From: Craterostigma plantagineum
Lineage: Eukaryota; Streptophyta; Magnoliopsida; Lamiales; Linderniaceae
NCBI GenBank assembly: GCA_027422505.1
Contig: JAPQWV010000017.1
Span: 19,283,501-19,347,500, forward strand
DNA: 64,000 nucleotides
Direction: 5' to 3'
The notes beneath the pieces are model-generated. The model worked only from the letters and a program-made list of their open reading frames with translations, ran no database searches and was not told the DNA's origin. Below are positions 22,850 through 33,139 of the stretch, one piece after another (the stretch's first letter is position 1; each line of letters starts with the position of its first letter). The position numbers and the translations under genes were made by a program.

Positions 22850-23173
22850 ATAGGGACCAATGATCACTCCCTTGGAAGGATTCCATTAACGTTTGTCGAG
22901 ACATTTGAGCATGTCCTGAGGTATTGGGACATACCCATGGCAGTCATGCTCACTGATGGTCATAGAGTTCCTGTGACCTTGTGGGACGTGACCGAGGAAG
23001 GCAACCGCAGAAAGTATGAAAGCGACAATGCTTTCTTGTTGATGATGACGAACGACGACTCTGTCCTCCTTTTCCCTGATGATATGAAGGGGGAGATACT
23101 TGAAGTTGGAAACAAGCTTGCGCACCGCTGGGATAAGGAGCAGAACGCGCTTATGTTTAAATTAATGAAATAA

Positions 23174-23489
23174 TGTAAAAACCGATTTTGGGATATGAAG
23201 TTAAGAATAATAATCTATGTCGATTTTTTAATCCTCACATTCGAGAGATATATGAACTGATATTGAATGCAAAAGGCAATTAAAATCAACCGCAATATAT
23301 TGTTATTCCATAAATTTTGTTGAACTGCTGATTATATATATACATACACACACATATATATGTACTTGGGTGTTGGCTCAATGAAATCTCCAATTTTTGT
23401 GTCTGATGATGACTTAGTCAAACATAATATTCATATAGCAAAATCAATACTATTAATTTTTCAAAATATTAATAATTTTCCTACGGAAC
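23174..23489. other. 3' flank of small-gene copy 1, with a TA/CA microsatellite
   Basis: Non-coding, AT-rich. A short interrupted TA/CA run lies at about 23330-23362. Parts resemble 16200-16350, suggesting that it belongs to the repeated array unit. Confidence 0.45.
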
Positions 23490-23519
23490 TTCCTCCGAAC
23501 ATATAAACTCATCCCTAAG

Positions 23520-25595
23520 TCACTGCAAACCTGTTTATGATCATTTAAAGGTATTTGGGAGTCTTTGTTACGCAACAGATAGCTATAAAATCAGTAATGC
23601 TTGGTTATTTTGAAAATAAAAAAGCTTATAAATTGTATGATTTAGAAATAATTTTTTTTCCCTCTAGGGATGTCAAGTTTTATGAAACTGTTTTTTCATT
23701 TAAACTTCAAAATAAAATACTTTTTGAAAATATTCTTGAAGAACAGAATGACTTAATTTCTTTTGAAGCTAACATGCCTAGTTTTGGGGTCGATGATGAG
23801 AATGATTCTTCTGTCCTTATTGAATTGCAAAGTTCCCAAGCGGAATTTATGAGAACAAACAGTGGATCTGAGACCTCAAACCAAAGCGAATATTTTGGTC
23901 CAGAATAAAGAAGTTCATATCGTGCGCCTCAAACAATTGATCAAAGCGTCGGCGGTGAAGAAAATACTCTTGGCAGACCCAAGAGATCGGTAAAATTTCT
24001 TTCCCATCTGAAAGACTATGACTGTGATATCCCTAAGTGTTCAACTAAGCATCCATTACATGGATATGTGAATTATTCTTCTCTGAATATAAATGATAGA
24101 GTATATATAACAATATTGATAATGTATGCTCTGATCTGCCTTGTTCGTTTGATGATGCTATGAAAAATAAAAACTGGAAATTAGCCATGGATGCTGAAAT
24201 GCTTGCGTTGGAACAGAATAATACATGGGAAATTGTGAATTTACCTGAAAATAGAAAATCCATAGGTTGTAAATGGTATTTAAAATTAAATACAATTCAA
24301 ACAGGTCTATAGAAAGATACAAAGCCCGTTTAGTTGCTATGGGTTTTAATCAAAGAGAAGGAATTGATTACCAAGAAACATTTGCGCCTGTAGTGAAGAT
24401 GGTGACTGTGCGTGTTCTTTATCTGTTGCTGTTTATGATTGGAATGTCATTCAACTTGATATAAATAATGCTTTTTTACATGTTGATTTATCTGAGGAGG
24501 TGTATAGGAATTTACCAAAAGTGTACATTGATAGTCTGATAGAGTAGATCCTCGGGTGTGCAAGCTGAAAAAATCATTGTATGGGCTAAACCAGGCCCCA
24601 CGAAAGTGGAATGAGAAATTAACAACTTTTTTAATTGGAAATGGATATGTTCAAAGTTTGCATGATTATTCTCTGTTTTCCAAAATTGTTGGTCAAAATT
24701 GTATTTATTTGCTGGTTTATGTTGATGATATTATTATTAGTAGAAATCATCTGTGTGAAATTGATAATATTAGGAAGAAGTTAAATAGTATGTTTGGTGT
24801 TAAGGATTTGGGTAAGTAGAAATATTTTTTAGGTATAGAAGTTAAAAGGAATTCTGATTCTTTTAGTCTACATCAAAGAAAAAATGCTTTCGAACTTCTT
24901 GACGAATTTGGTATGATAGAGTGTAAGCCCAAGTTTACCCTAATGCAGCAACATTTGAAATTATGTGGAACAAATTCTGTTGATATGCCATATGAAGATG
25001 TGACCAATTTTCAAAGATTGCTTGGTAGATTGATATATCATTTGCTGTACATTCACTTAGTCTTTTTCGACAACATCTAGAATTTTAAAATATCTAAAGC
25101 AATGTCCAGGTTGTGGAATTTCTATTTCGAAGTCTGAAAACTTTAAAATAAATGCATATTGTGATTCAGATTGGGCTTCATGCCCAATCACTAGAAAATC
25201 TGTTACAGGTTTTTGTATTTTTTTTAGGAAACTCTTTGTTATCATGGAAAAGTAAGAAACAAAATACAGTTTCTAAATCATCTGATGAGGCTGAGTACAG
25301 GGCAATGGCCCAGACTAGTTGTGAGATTGTTTGGATTCTTGGGCTGTTTCAGGATTTTCAAATAAATAACATTGCTCCTGTTAATTTGTTTTGTGATAAT
25401 AAGGCTGCCTTACAAATAGCTGAAAATCCAATTCTTCATGAAAGAACGAAACATATAGAAATAGAGTGTCATCTTGTTCATCAACATATCTCAAATAATA
25501 TTATTTCTACGCAGTTCGTTACTTCTAATGATCAATTAGCTGATATTTTAACTAAAGCTCTTGGAAAAGAACCGCATTCATCCTTTTGCAGGTAG
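23520..25595 (+). pseudogene. pol remnant (integrase C-terminus, RT, RNase H) of Ale-like element
   Basis: Pieces in order but in different frames: VFGSLCYAT-type integrase end and FENKKAYKLYDLE (about 23545-23650); a linker to 24010; RT start ([20 protein letters not shown], about 24295-24355; [11 protein letters not shown]); LKKSLYGLNQAPRKWNEKL (about 24563); YVDDIII (about 24718); RNase H (SSDEAEYRAMAQ, about 25280; CDNKAALQIAENP, about 25392; DQLADILTKALGKEP, about 25531). At least four stops or shifts interrupt it. Not functional. Confidence 0.88.
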
Positions 25596-25636
25596 GACTG
25601 GTTGACCTTTTTTCGCCCAAACACGTGAGGAAGGGT

Positions 25637-26104
25637 GTTAAAATAATTACTTGACTCTAAGTCATTCTTTGGGCTCAGGGAATGAGTTGGGCCTCTAACA
25701 GATTAAAAACATCCCAGTCCATGTTCTGGAAGGATCTATGGATTAAAGTATAGGCGGGGGATAAAATGCAAGGACCTTGATGCAATTTCCGGAGGGTTTG
25801 GTTATAAGGGGCAGATAGGGTTTCTTAGCAAAAGATAACATAACAAAAATACTTTCACACGGCACAGACTCCATTCTCTCTTCTCTGCACAGTTATAGGG
25901 TTCTTCATCTTCAATTGGAGATAAACCTCTAATCTGCCATTTTTTTCTGTTTGCTGATAGTGAAGAACAGTGCACCTCTCGTGTATTACTGTATCGTTCT
26001 GCAGTTTCTTGTGTTGAAGTGTTTTTCTGTCTACGTAGTGTGAAGTCGAGAGTTATATTTGCACTGTATGAGTTGAATATGATATAGATCTGGGTTTTTA
26101 ACAT
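25637..26104 (+). repeat. Probable 3' LTR of the Ale-like remnant
   Basis: Starts TGTTAAAATAATTACTTGAC after AGGAAGGG; the interior has a C/T-rich, TATA-poor character. The end is placed at TTTTTAACA by the CA rule only. Confidence 0.5.
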
Positions 26105-26265
26105 AAATACTTGTGAAATTTTATAATTGGGCCTAACACCGGCCCATTAAAAGAGATCAAGGCCTACATAAGTTGTTTGTGTTCCATCCAACCAATTGGT
26201 GATAGGTGGAGTAGCCCATCAATTTATAAGCTAGCCAACTTCTTCTCAATTATCCGATGTGGGAC
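26105..26265. other. Short spacer
   Basis: Contains GGGCCTAACACCGGCCCATT, a small palindrome-like segment, then sequence leading into small-gene copy 2. Nothing else recognised. Confidence 0.3.
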
Positions 26266-27033
26266 ACATATGACTTATTTGGGTTTCTATTCCTTCAAAC
26301 CTTCCAAGACTAAGATGAACCTCAAACAGTGTAAGATGGCAGCTCCAATGGTGCTAAAATAAGCACAAATGCATATTTGTAGAGATACATGACAGACAAT
26401 TTTCGAGTGATTCAAAATGGCCTTGGTATCACGCGGACAATATGGAGTTATTATGAATCCATTGGAACGATCCCTTTGACACACATTGAGAGTTTTGAGA
26501 ATATTTGCGGTAGTGGGACGCGATTGATGAACAACCGTAAAATGTATGCCGATGATGATGTGTTCGTGATGATGATGATGCAAATGGCGACTTTTTCGTT
26601 TACTATTATTATGATGTGAAGGAGGAGAGCTCAGTTGTTCGAATTCAAGCCACTCCAAAGTTTTCCTTAGAATCTATCGTAATAATGTAAACATAATAAA
26701 TAACAATACGAAGATTTAACATGAAAACCATCTGTCGATGTGGGAAAAACAACATGTGTGACAATGCAATAAAAAATCCAATATATGTAAGTATACAGGC
26801 ACAATTCTTCTACTACACCCAAAACCGATAGCCAATAACCAGAAAGTAAATTTACCCCTTAATCTTTCCTACCATCTAAAGGGAACTTTTCTATAGACAA
26901 CTGTTAAGAAAAAGTTCACTTTCTACTGTTGTGATATATGAGATGGATCTCGCATTTTAAAAAACACAAAGCTGGCAGCAAGCTTGCCCTTCACTGCGGT
27001 AAGGAGGAAAACACATTTATGTTCAAGTTATTA
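26266..27033 (+). pseudogene. Small array gene, copy 2, heavily degraded
   Basis: Recognisable islands in the order seen in copy 1: FYSFKPSKTK (about 26288), GTIPLTHIESFENI (about 26464), RKMYADDDVFVMMM (about 26537) and, after about 300 bases of unrelated AT-rich DNA (26650-26930), SKLALHCGKEENTFMFKLLE (about 26968-27030), the counterpart of the C-terminus of copy 1. Stops and frameshifts lie between islands; the Pro-rich motif is lost. Confidence 0.65.
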
Positions 27034-27591
27034 GAGCATCTCCAACGTGTACTTTATTTTTGTGTAAAGCATAAAAATAGAGTACGTTTCTACTCCAACG
27101 TGACTCTATATGTAACACAAATATTGTGTTGATTAGCAGAGAAACTCTAGTTCTAGAGCACACAATTTTCAACACAAAAATAAAGTTTTAGTTTCTATTT
27201 ACTTATATTTATTTAATAAAATATATTTTATTATATTTAAAATATTTTATATATTTTTATAATAATAATAAAAGTAAAAATAATCATTTTCTTTTATTAT
27301 TGATATTTACTTTTTAATTTCATAATATTAAACTTAAATAATATGCTAATTTTATAATTGATTTAATTTTTAAATATTAATAATTCTAATATCTTCACTT
27401 TATATACTAAAGTTTAATAAGTCAATTATGATAGTAATATATATGAATTTGATTTTTAGTGTAAAAATAGAGTTAATGGGTTGGAGTGAAAACTAGTATA
27501 AAAAATAGAGTTCATAGGTTGAAGTAAAATCATTATAACAACTGTATTATTGTGTAATATTATATTTTTACGATGTGATTTGGAGATGCTC
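27034..27591. mobile_element. MITE with GAGCATCTCCAA termini, 558 bp
   Basis: Starts GAGCATCTCCAACGTG and ends TTTGGAGATGCTC. TTA precedes it, but the right flank is CCA, so a 3-bp duplication is not intact. The interior is very AT-rich with TTTTTGTGT motifs and no coding capacity. A second, truncated copy in opposite orientation ends at 44181 and is followed by TTA, as expected for a Harbinger/Tourist-type MITE. Confidence 0.75.
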
Positions 27592-27924
27592 CCACAAGTG
27601 CGTAATCAAAATTACCATATGTTATTATGGGCTTTTGATTTTGTTATTTCTTCCAATGGCCTAATGTGTGTTGCGTGTGATTAACTACTATTCAAGTTTT
27701 TCAACCATGGGCCTCCCTGCGAAACGTCGGGTTCGGGCGGGCTTTCCGCCAGCACGTTCTAGCAGATTTAATATAGGGTGAATCTATACTAGATAAAAGT
27801 TGGACGTGGACTCTCATTGACCACTCTCATAATCAATCCCTATGTTACATGTCAGCATTAGAAATGCAAATGACTCTTTTAAGTCTATTTGGAGTTATAA
27901 TTACACATGCCATTTTATTTAGTT

Positions 27925-28095
27925 AATAATAAATTATACTAATAACAATCATAATTAAAAGGAAAAATTGGTGATAATAATTCATCCTTTTGTGGATCTC
28001 TTATATTAAACCCACATTTTGATTATCTCACATTAAAACAACCAATTGGGGTTATCTTCCTATATTGTACCCATATGACTAATTACCGATTCAAC
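27925..28095 (+). repeat. Left arm of subterminal inverted repeat in Helitron 1
   Basis: GATAATAATTCATCCTTT, then GATTATCTCACATTAAAACA, then GGGGTTATCTTCCTATATTG recur in reverse complement, slightly diverged, at 30085-30262. Confidence 0.75.
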
Positions 28096-28299
28096 CTGTA
28101 AATCAACCATTTGAGATGAAAAGAAAAAGAAAAAACCCTCACCAAATGAAACCCGAAACAACAACGAGCCCTAACTCTCATTTCTGAAATGAAACCGACC
28201 ACACAATCGTTCACTTGTCATCCTCTCGCAAATATGCAACAATCTCCGATCCAAAACGATACCACATTCGGACAGCTTTACTACTGAGATCAGTGTAGG

Positions 28300-28638
28300 G
28301 TGAGTGAATCTGATGATGAAGATGATAACAGCGTGGATAAATGCGATGATGTGGAGGAAGATGAAGCTGATTTTCAATCTGAAGAAAATGAAGATGGGGA
28401 GACATATGGATGCAATGGAATCGATATTCATGAAGAAGACCTAGCTCAATTGATTGAAGAAACTGTTTGCTCTGACGGGGACACAGAAGATGAAGAGTTC
28501 AAATTAGCAAGGCAAAGGCTTAGCAACTGGAATGACCAAATGAAAGAAGTTTCTCAACCAATTCAAAGGAAAGCAGGCAAGCATTCGTTGGAGTTTCCTT
28601 CAACTTCGATTGTATTATCCTATGGGATGTTTCCTTAA
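28300..28638 (+). CDS. Small acidic ORF inside Helitron 1 (112 codons)
   Basis: Extremely acidic N-terminal half (MSESDDEDDNSVDKCDDVEE) followed by EEDLAQLIEETVCSDGDTED and a more basic end (LARQRLSNWNDQMKEVSQP). The composition recalls acidic leader regions of plant transposases or nuclear proteins, but no family is recognised. It has no introns or promoter that I can see. It could be a captured exon; expression is doubtful. Confidence 0.35.
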   Translation: MSESDDEDDNSVDKCDDVEEDEADFQSEENEDGETYGCNGIDIHEEDLAQLIEETVCSDGDTEDEEFKLARQRLSNWNDQMKEVSQPIQRKAGKHSLEFPSTSIVLSYGMFP

Positions 28639-28866
28639 TTGTTTTTGTTGACAACTGTTTGGCCTATCCGATCACATTATTATGTGAAAGAAATATTTTG
28701 TTGGCGTACTAGTTAAATTTTGTTGTTGACAACTGCTTTATTTGATGTAATTACTTAGTTGTGACTAGGGATAGCAACGGGGCGGGCGGGGGCGGGGATC
28801 TAATCCCCGGCCCTGCGATGCATTCAGGGACGAAATCATCCCCGTCCCTGCAGGGATCCCCGTGGG

Positions 28867-29578
28867 TAGGGGTGAGATCGGGTCGGGTTTTTCGGGTTTC
28901 GAGTTTTTCGGGTCGGGTACCCAATAATATCGGGTAGTGAATCTGATACCCGATCCCGACCCGCTCAAATACGGGTACCCGCGGATCGAGTTCGGGTATT
29001 TTTTATTTTTTTATTTTTTTTTATTTAGTTAAAAATAAACAAATGTTGCCCGTGGGAATCGAACCCACAACATCATGTGGGGGAAGCACTTGTCACCTCT
29101 GCTTGAACCATTGAGCCAAACGAAATTTGATTAAAGTTTTACATAAGCCGTACTAGTACGCTGGTCAGTTTCTTATGGGAAATCAGTTGTCCAACATCGA
29201 ATTTTCACCAAATTGTGGGTGAAGCAGATTCTATATAAAGGCATACCTCAGCAAAGATTCTCATATTGCGTTAGTTAAGTAGCCATTTAATGGCGATGCC
29301 ATCTTGATTTTATTATATAAATAAATAATTAAACTTATTGGCCGGTTAATTTATTAAATGGCTGATTAGGCGAATTGATTGTTCTTTATTTTTATATCGG
29401 GTACCCGATCAGGTAAATCGGGTAGCATATTGCTACCCGATACCCGACCCGGTGTACACAGTCGGATATCGGGTTTAAACCCGATACCCGACATCTAACC
29501 AGTTTTTCTTCCGATCGGGTTAAAACCCGATTGGGTCGGGTCGGATACCCGAAACCCGAATCCGAATGCCCACCCCTA
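28867..29578. mobile_element. hAT-type MITE (inner), 712 bp, nested in another hAT MITE
   Basis: TAGGGGTGAG at the left and GCCCACCCCTA at the right are hAT-type ends, flanked by a perfect 8-bp duplication cccgtggg (28859-28866 and 29579-29586). The subterminal zones are dense in CGGGT and ACCCG motifs. The interior carries a tRNA-like segment. No transposase. Confidence 0.93.
29046..29121 (-). repeat. tRNA-derived segment (SINE-like head)
   Basis: The minus strand has a box A-like TGGCTCAATGGTT and a perfect box B GGTTCGATTCC in a 5-bp T-arm (GTGGG/CCCAC). The acceptor and anticodon arms do not fold convincingly and an A/T-rich tail follows (TTTATTTTTAAC). This fits a plant SINE head or tRNA pseudogene inside the MITE better than a working tRNA gene. 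Confidence 0.55.
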
Positions 29579-30084
29579 CCCGTGGGACGGGGATTATCCG
29601 CCCGTATTTAAAAAAAAATAATATTTTTAATATAATATATAAATTTGAATATTTTTTTGAAATAAATATATCATTTTTATAAATTATTTAATATTATTTA
29701 ATCTATATTTTGATATTATTTTACCATATTTTAATTATAATTTAAAATTATTTATAATAATATAAATGGGGACGGGGCGAGGATACCCGCGGTAAAAAAA
29801 TCATTCCCTGTCCCCGCCCCACGAAGATAAAAAGTCAGGGATTCCTCGCCCCGTGGATCCCCGTGCGGACGTGGAATCCCGCCCTCTGCCAATACTAGTT
29901 ATGGCTTATATCATCTTAACGAGCATCCAAATATATATTCTTTAATTGAGAAATATTAGTACTGATGTTAATTAATTATTTGACAGTGAAAGAAATAAAG
30001 AAAAAAGAAAATAGGTGTGGGTCCAACAAGGCAAAAAAAGTATGTTTCTTAAAGGCAACAAATTAGATTTATGAAAAGAAATTA

Positions 30085-30291
30085 CCTATCCAACCGGTAA
30101 TTTGACACATAGGTGCAATATAGGAAGATAACCCTAATTGGTTGTGTTAATGTGACATAATCAAAAGTTGGGTTCAATATAAGAAGATATACGAAAGGAT
30201 GAATTATTATCAACAATTTTTCCTAATTAAAATATAAATTATACTTTATAATTAAAATAAAATTCTCGTGCATAGCACGGAACAAAACTAG
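30085..30291 (-). repeat. Right arm of subterminal inverted repeat and 3' end of Helitron 1
   Basis: Reverse complement of 27925-28095 up to about 30262, followed at once by the terminal hairpin and CTAG. Confidence 0.75.
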
Positions 30292-30729
30292 TATAATATA
30301 TATGTATACAATTCATTGTTCAGTAATAGTGTTTTTGAATTTCTCTTTACAATTTATCAAATGAATTAACAAAAAATATTTTGAATTAAATATAATTGTT
30401 CAAACTCGAATTTACATGTAGAGTGTCGGATTATGGTGGGATCATTCCTTACGCTTCAAATAAACTATTTATAAATTATCTTGATATTATTGTTGCTCAT
30501 ACAAAGCGTTTACCGTCAATTTATTAATAATTCCAACCATAAGGAAATTGAGAAATGGTGATTAATACTGTTAGCAATTTTTCTGCAAGTGAGAACTTAT
30601 ATATAATTTGGATGATGACTTAGTGAAAGATATTACATTAATTTTCATTTGGAAATTACAACTACTACTATATTTGTAATACATATCGAATTTTCAAAAT
30701 CTTCAACAAGACTAAAAAATCTATCCGGA
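30292..30729. other. Array-unit spacer upstream of small-gene copy 3
   Basis: No ORF. The stretch AAAAATATTTTGAATTAAA with the following TTCAAACTCGA (about 30370-30405) is repeated at about 41231-41270 upstream of copy 4, so intergenic DNA is part of the tandem unit. Confidence 0.6.
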
Positions 30730-30737
30730 GGCACTAG

Positions 30738-31407
30738 TAGGGTTGCAAACGAATCGAACTTTTTTGGTTCGATTCGCAATTCGAAATTTTAAGATTCTAA
30801 TTCGAATATTTAGAATACGAAACCGAATAAGAATATTTTTTTGATTCGATAAATATCCGAATACGAAATATGAAATCACAATATCCGATTCGAATATTAA
30901 TCGAATTTAGAAAAATATTTATAAATTTAGAAGTTTTGTTTATTTCTAATGGTAAAGTGTAGAATAAACTTCCACCATAAATTACAAAATTAATATTTAT
31001 GTGTAAATATTTACCGTTGAATAAATGCATTCATGAAATAAAATGTAATAAATAAAAAGTCACATTATTATTGATGGAGAACAAAATTTTAAGAAATTGT
31101 ACCATTTCTAAAGGTTTTTTCACCCTCAAAGGGGGTGCCAATATATAATATTACAATTCCTTATATATTTTAAAGTATATTTTAAATATAATAATATTTA
31201 TATTTTTATTCAATGTAAAGATAAATACTCAAATATAATCCATATTCGAGTATTCCGAATATTCGATTCGAATATTTCCGAATACGAATAAGAATCGATT
31301 TTATGATTCGATTAAATATTCGAGTATTCGTATTCAGATTCGATTGTAATCCGGATACGAATAAAATATTGTGGTATTCGACTCGATTCGATTCGTTTGC
31401 AACCCTA
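30738..31407. mobile_element. hAT-type MITE in the promoter of small-gene copy 3, 670 bp
   Basis: A perfect 8-bp duplication ggcactag (30730-30737 and 31408-31415). Ends TAGGGTTGCAAACGAATCGA and TTCGATTCGTTTGCAACCCTA-type form long inverted repeats that continue as GATTCGAATA-rich subterminal DNA on both sides. No coding capacity. It lies 30-40 bp upstream of the TATA box of copy 3. Confidence 0.94.
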
Positions 31408-31440
31408 GGCACTAGCCATATACACGCACTCCAAAGCCTC

Positions 31441-31450
31441 TATAAATACC
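31441..31450 (+). promoter_or_regulatory. TATA box of small-gene copy 3
   Basis: TATAAATACC about 90 bases before the ATG at 31530, in sequence matching the leader of copies 1 and 5. Confidence 0.6.
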
Positions 31451-31529
31451 CTATTCAAAATCAAAATCTTAGAAATAAAAATAAAATACACTAGACAACA
31501 TTAAATATTAATACTCATATAATTACATC

Positions 31530-32090
31530 ATGGCTCTTCCAGCATTTTCAAACGGCTAAAAAAATATTCTACTATAACTTCTTCCCCTTCAAGGCCGACG
31601 AAGAAGGCCAAATGGCTGAAGAAGGAAACTCTAGTGGTGCGCCAAAAAAGCACGATCGCGCCCTTATAGAAGTAAGCGATATATATCCCCACCATTGCCA
31701 AGTGATCCTGAATGGCCTAGGTACATTATTAAGACCATAGGCCACGAAGATCTTACATATGGCAGGATTAGGATCCCATTGACATTTGCGGAGACCTTCG
31801 AGCATGTACTAGGTATTGGGACATGTCCATGGCAGTTCAAGTCACCGAGGGCCATAGGGTTGGTGTAAAGGTGTGGGACGTGAAGGACGATGGCATACAT
31901 AAGATGTATCACGGAGATGATATTTTCTTAGAGATGATGCAGAACGATGATTTTGCCCTATTTTTCCCCCGGGATATGCAAGCGGAGGAGGTGAGAGTTG
32001 GGCAAAAGTTGCACTTTGTTGGAATGTGGAAGAAAGCACGTTTCTGTTTAAGTTATGTAAATAAGAAAATATATGTATTGAATTATTTAT
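31530..32090 (+). pseudogene. Small array gene, copy 3, full length but frameshifted
   Basis: ATG at 31530 gives MALPAFSNG then a stop; a one-base shift restores KKIFYYNFFPFKADEEGQ. Further one-base shifts break the Pro-rich motif near 31688 and the FEHVL(R)YWD motif near 31810. The C-terminal half is open at 31823-32080 (MAVQVTEGHRVGVKVWDVKD; NDDFALFFPRDM). Same gene as copy 1, clearly non-functional. Confidence 0.8.
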
Positions 32091-32781
32091 GTTAGATAAT
32101 AATTAACTATATTGAATGGAGTCCTTATCTATATATATAAAAGTTGGATGGTAACTCTCCTGCGCACGACACGTCAGCAAAGGAGTCCCCTCCCATCCAA
32201 TCAGAGTGCGCAGATGACATTCTGATCACTATTCTGATTTTATGTTGATAGATTCCGAGTTTAATATGTATGGAAGTGCTGATGTGGCATTGCATGAGTG
32301 ATTCTATATTTTATTTGGGGCGATTGCACTGTATAACATGTTATCCGTCGCCGGACTTATTAATGATAGAAATGAAAAGACATTTTATATATTAAATGAT
32401 GCCAGAAAACGAATGGACAAAGTCAAATCAAAACGTCAAAAAAGTAGTCGGCCTGGTATGAATTTTACCACTCCTTCCATTTTTAATAAAAAACCCCAAT
32501 TCAAGCGGAAAATATCCCTCGCCTCAAACTCCTCCTCAAGAATACCCAAAGAAACCGATCATCCACGTCATCAGCTAGGCGGCGGCGACTAGCCGGCAGC
32601 TTAAGGGGTACCACGGCGGCGGAGAAGAAGTTCTTCACCAGCAAGCCGCCGCAAGCTCCAAGAAGCCTACAAGGAGGCGATGCACAGCACTAAAGACACA
32701 ATTCAATAATATGATTACGCTGACTCCGACATAAACCCAAAACTTATCTGTGGGGCTCGACTTCGACATCATCTTTTCTCA

Positions 32782-32919
32782 GGAATCTTCGTGGCATTGG
32801 CTTTGAGATTTGATGTTTCCATAGGAAAAGAGAGCCAATACATCAAAAGTGCTTTTGCAGGATACGTAGTTGGTATAGCCCTAACTATCGTGGTGATGAA
32901 TTGGTCTCAAGCTGCTCAA
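32782..32919 (+). pseudogene. Signal peptide peptidase exon fragment
   Basis: Reads GIFVALALRFDVSIGKESQY then IKSAFAGYVVGIALTIVVMN and WSQAAQ, the conserved region just after the second catalytic Asp (GxGD) of plant SPP/H13 intramembrane aspartyl proteases. It ends at a GT donor (caa|gttagt), as an intact exon would. The catalytic GxGD residues themselves are not present. A captured piece inside Helitron 2, not a gene. Confidence 0.8.
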
Positions 32920-33139
32920 GTTAGTGATCCTTTTTTCTGAAAAAAGAAAGATCTTAACATTGTTTATGAATCTTGGGCAATAGAAGTAATTTTCTTAACC
33001 TGTGAACTGTGTCATAATATTTTGCCTCCGCCCGCCCTAGCCACGCACGCCGTAGCGACAATTTATTCTCAGAAGGCTCCTCCATATTATAATCCCCTAA
33101 TGTGGAAGACCAACCTTCTTTTGAAGCCGCTGACACTGA

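Larger units (their letters stand above)
17584..23173 (+). pseudogene. Small array gene, copy 1: about 172-codon ORF split by a copia insertion
   Basis: The N-terminal part (17584-17783, MVFPTFVTTKKIFYYNFYPS) and C-terminal part (22855-23173, ending MFKLMK) are in frame with each other if the copia element and one copy of its 5-bp duplication are ignored; no other lesion is seen. Function unknown. Features: an acidic, Gly-rich linker near residue 25, a Pro-rich motif (DLYPPPCPSDPEWPWYIV), then RIPLTFVETFEHVLRYWD and a strand-rich C-terminal half (VMLTDGHRVPVTLWDV; DDSVLLFPDDM). The second half vaguely resembles a plant B3 DNA-binding fold, but I would not assign it. Copies 2-5 lie downstream in the same orientation. 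Confidence 0.75.
23490..26104 (+). mobile_element. Old 5'-truncated Ty1/copia remnant, Ale-like, with 3' LTR
   Basis: Only the integrase C-terminus onward remains. Several internal stops and frameshifts show age. It is a different lineage from elements A, C and D: YVDDIIISRN in RT and SLLSWKSKKQNTVSKSSDEA in RNase H are typical of Ale/Retrofit-type elements. A probable 3' LTR begins TGTTAAAATAATT at 25637 after a purine-rich stretch and may end near 26104 (TTTTTAACA), but with no 5' LTR its end is a guess. Confidence 0.8.
28766..29897. mobile_element. hAT-type MITE (outer), split by a second hAT MITE
   Basis: Starts TAGGGATAGCAACGGGG and ends GCCAATACTA, flanked by an imperfect 8-bp duplication (gttgtgac at 28758-28765, gttatggc at 29898-29905). 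The G/C-rich arms with CCCCGTCCC and the AT-rich core match the MITE at 16478-16856. Removing the nested element leaves about 412 bp. Confidence 0.82.
27783..30291 (+). mobile_element. Helitron 1, about 2.5 kb
   Basis: 5' end TCTATACTAGATAAAAGTTG, preceded by A; 3' end with a CTCGTGC-ATA-GCACGGA hairpin (about 30264-30280), an A-rich spacer and CTAG at 30288-30291, followed by T. These are the standard Helitron signs: TC start, 3' hairpin then CTRR, insertion between A and T, no target duplication. Unusually, arms of about 150 bp just inside each end are inverted repeats of each other. It holds an acidic ORF and two nested hAT MITEs. No Rep/helicase, so non-autonomous. Confidence 0.8.

Noticed and set aside
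29046..29121. Functional tRNA gene on the minus strand
   Set aside because: Box A and B are good, but the acceptor stem and anticodon arm do not fold and it lies inside a MITE; treated as a SINE-like tRNA remnant.
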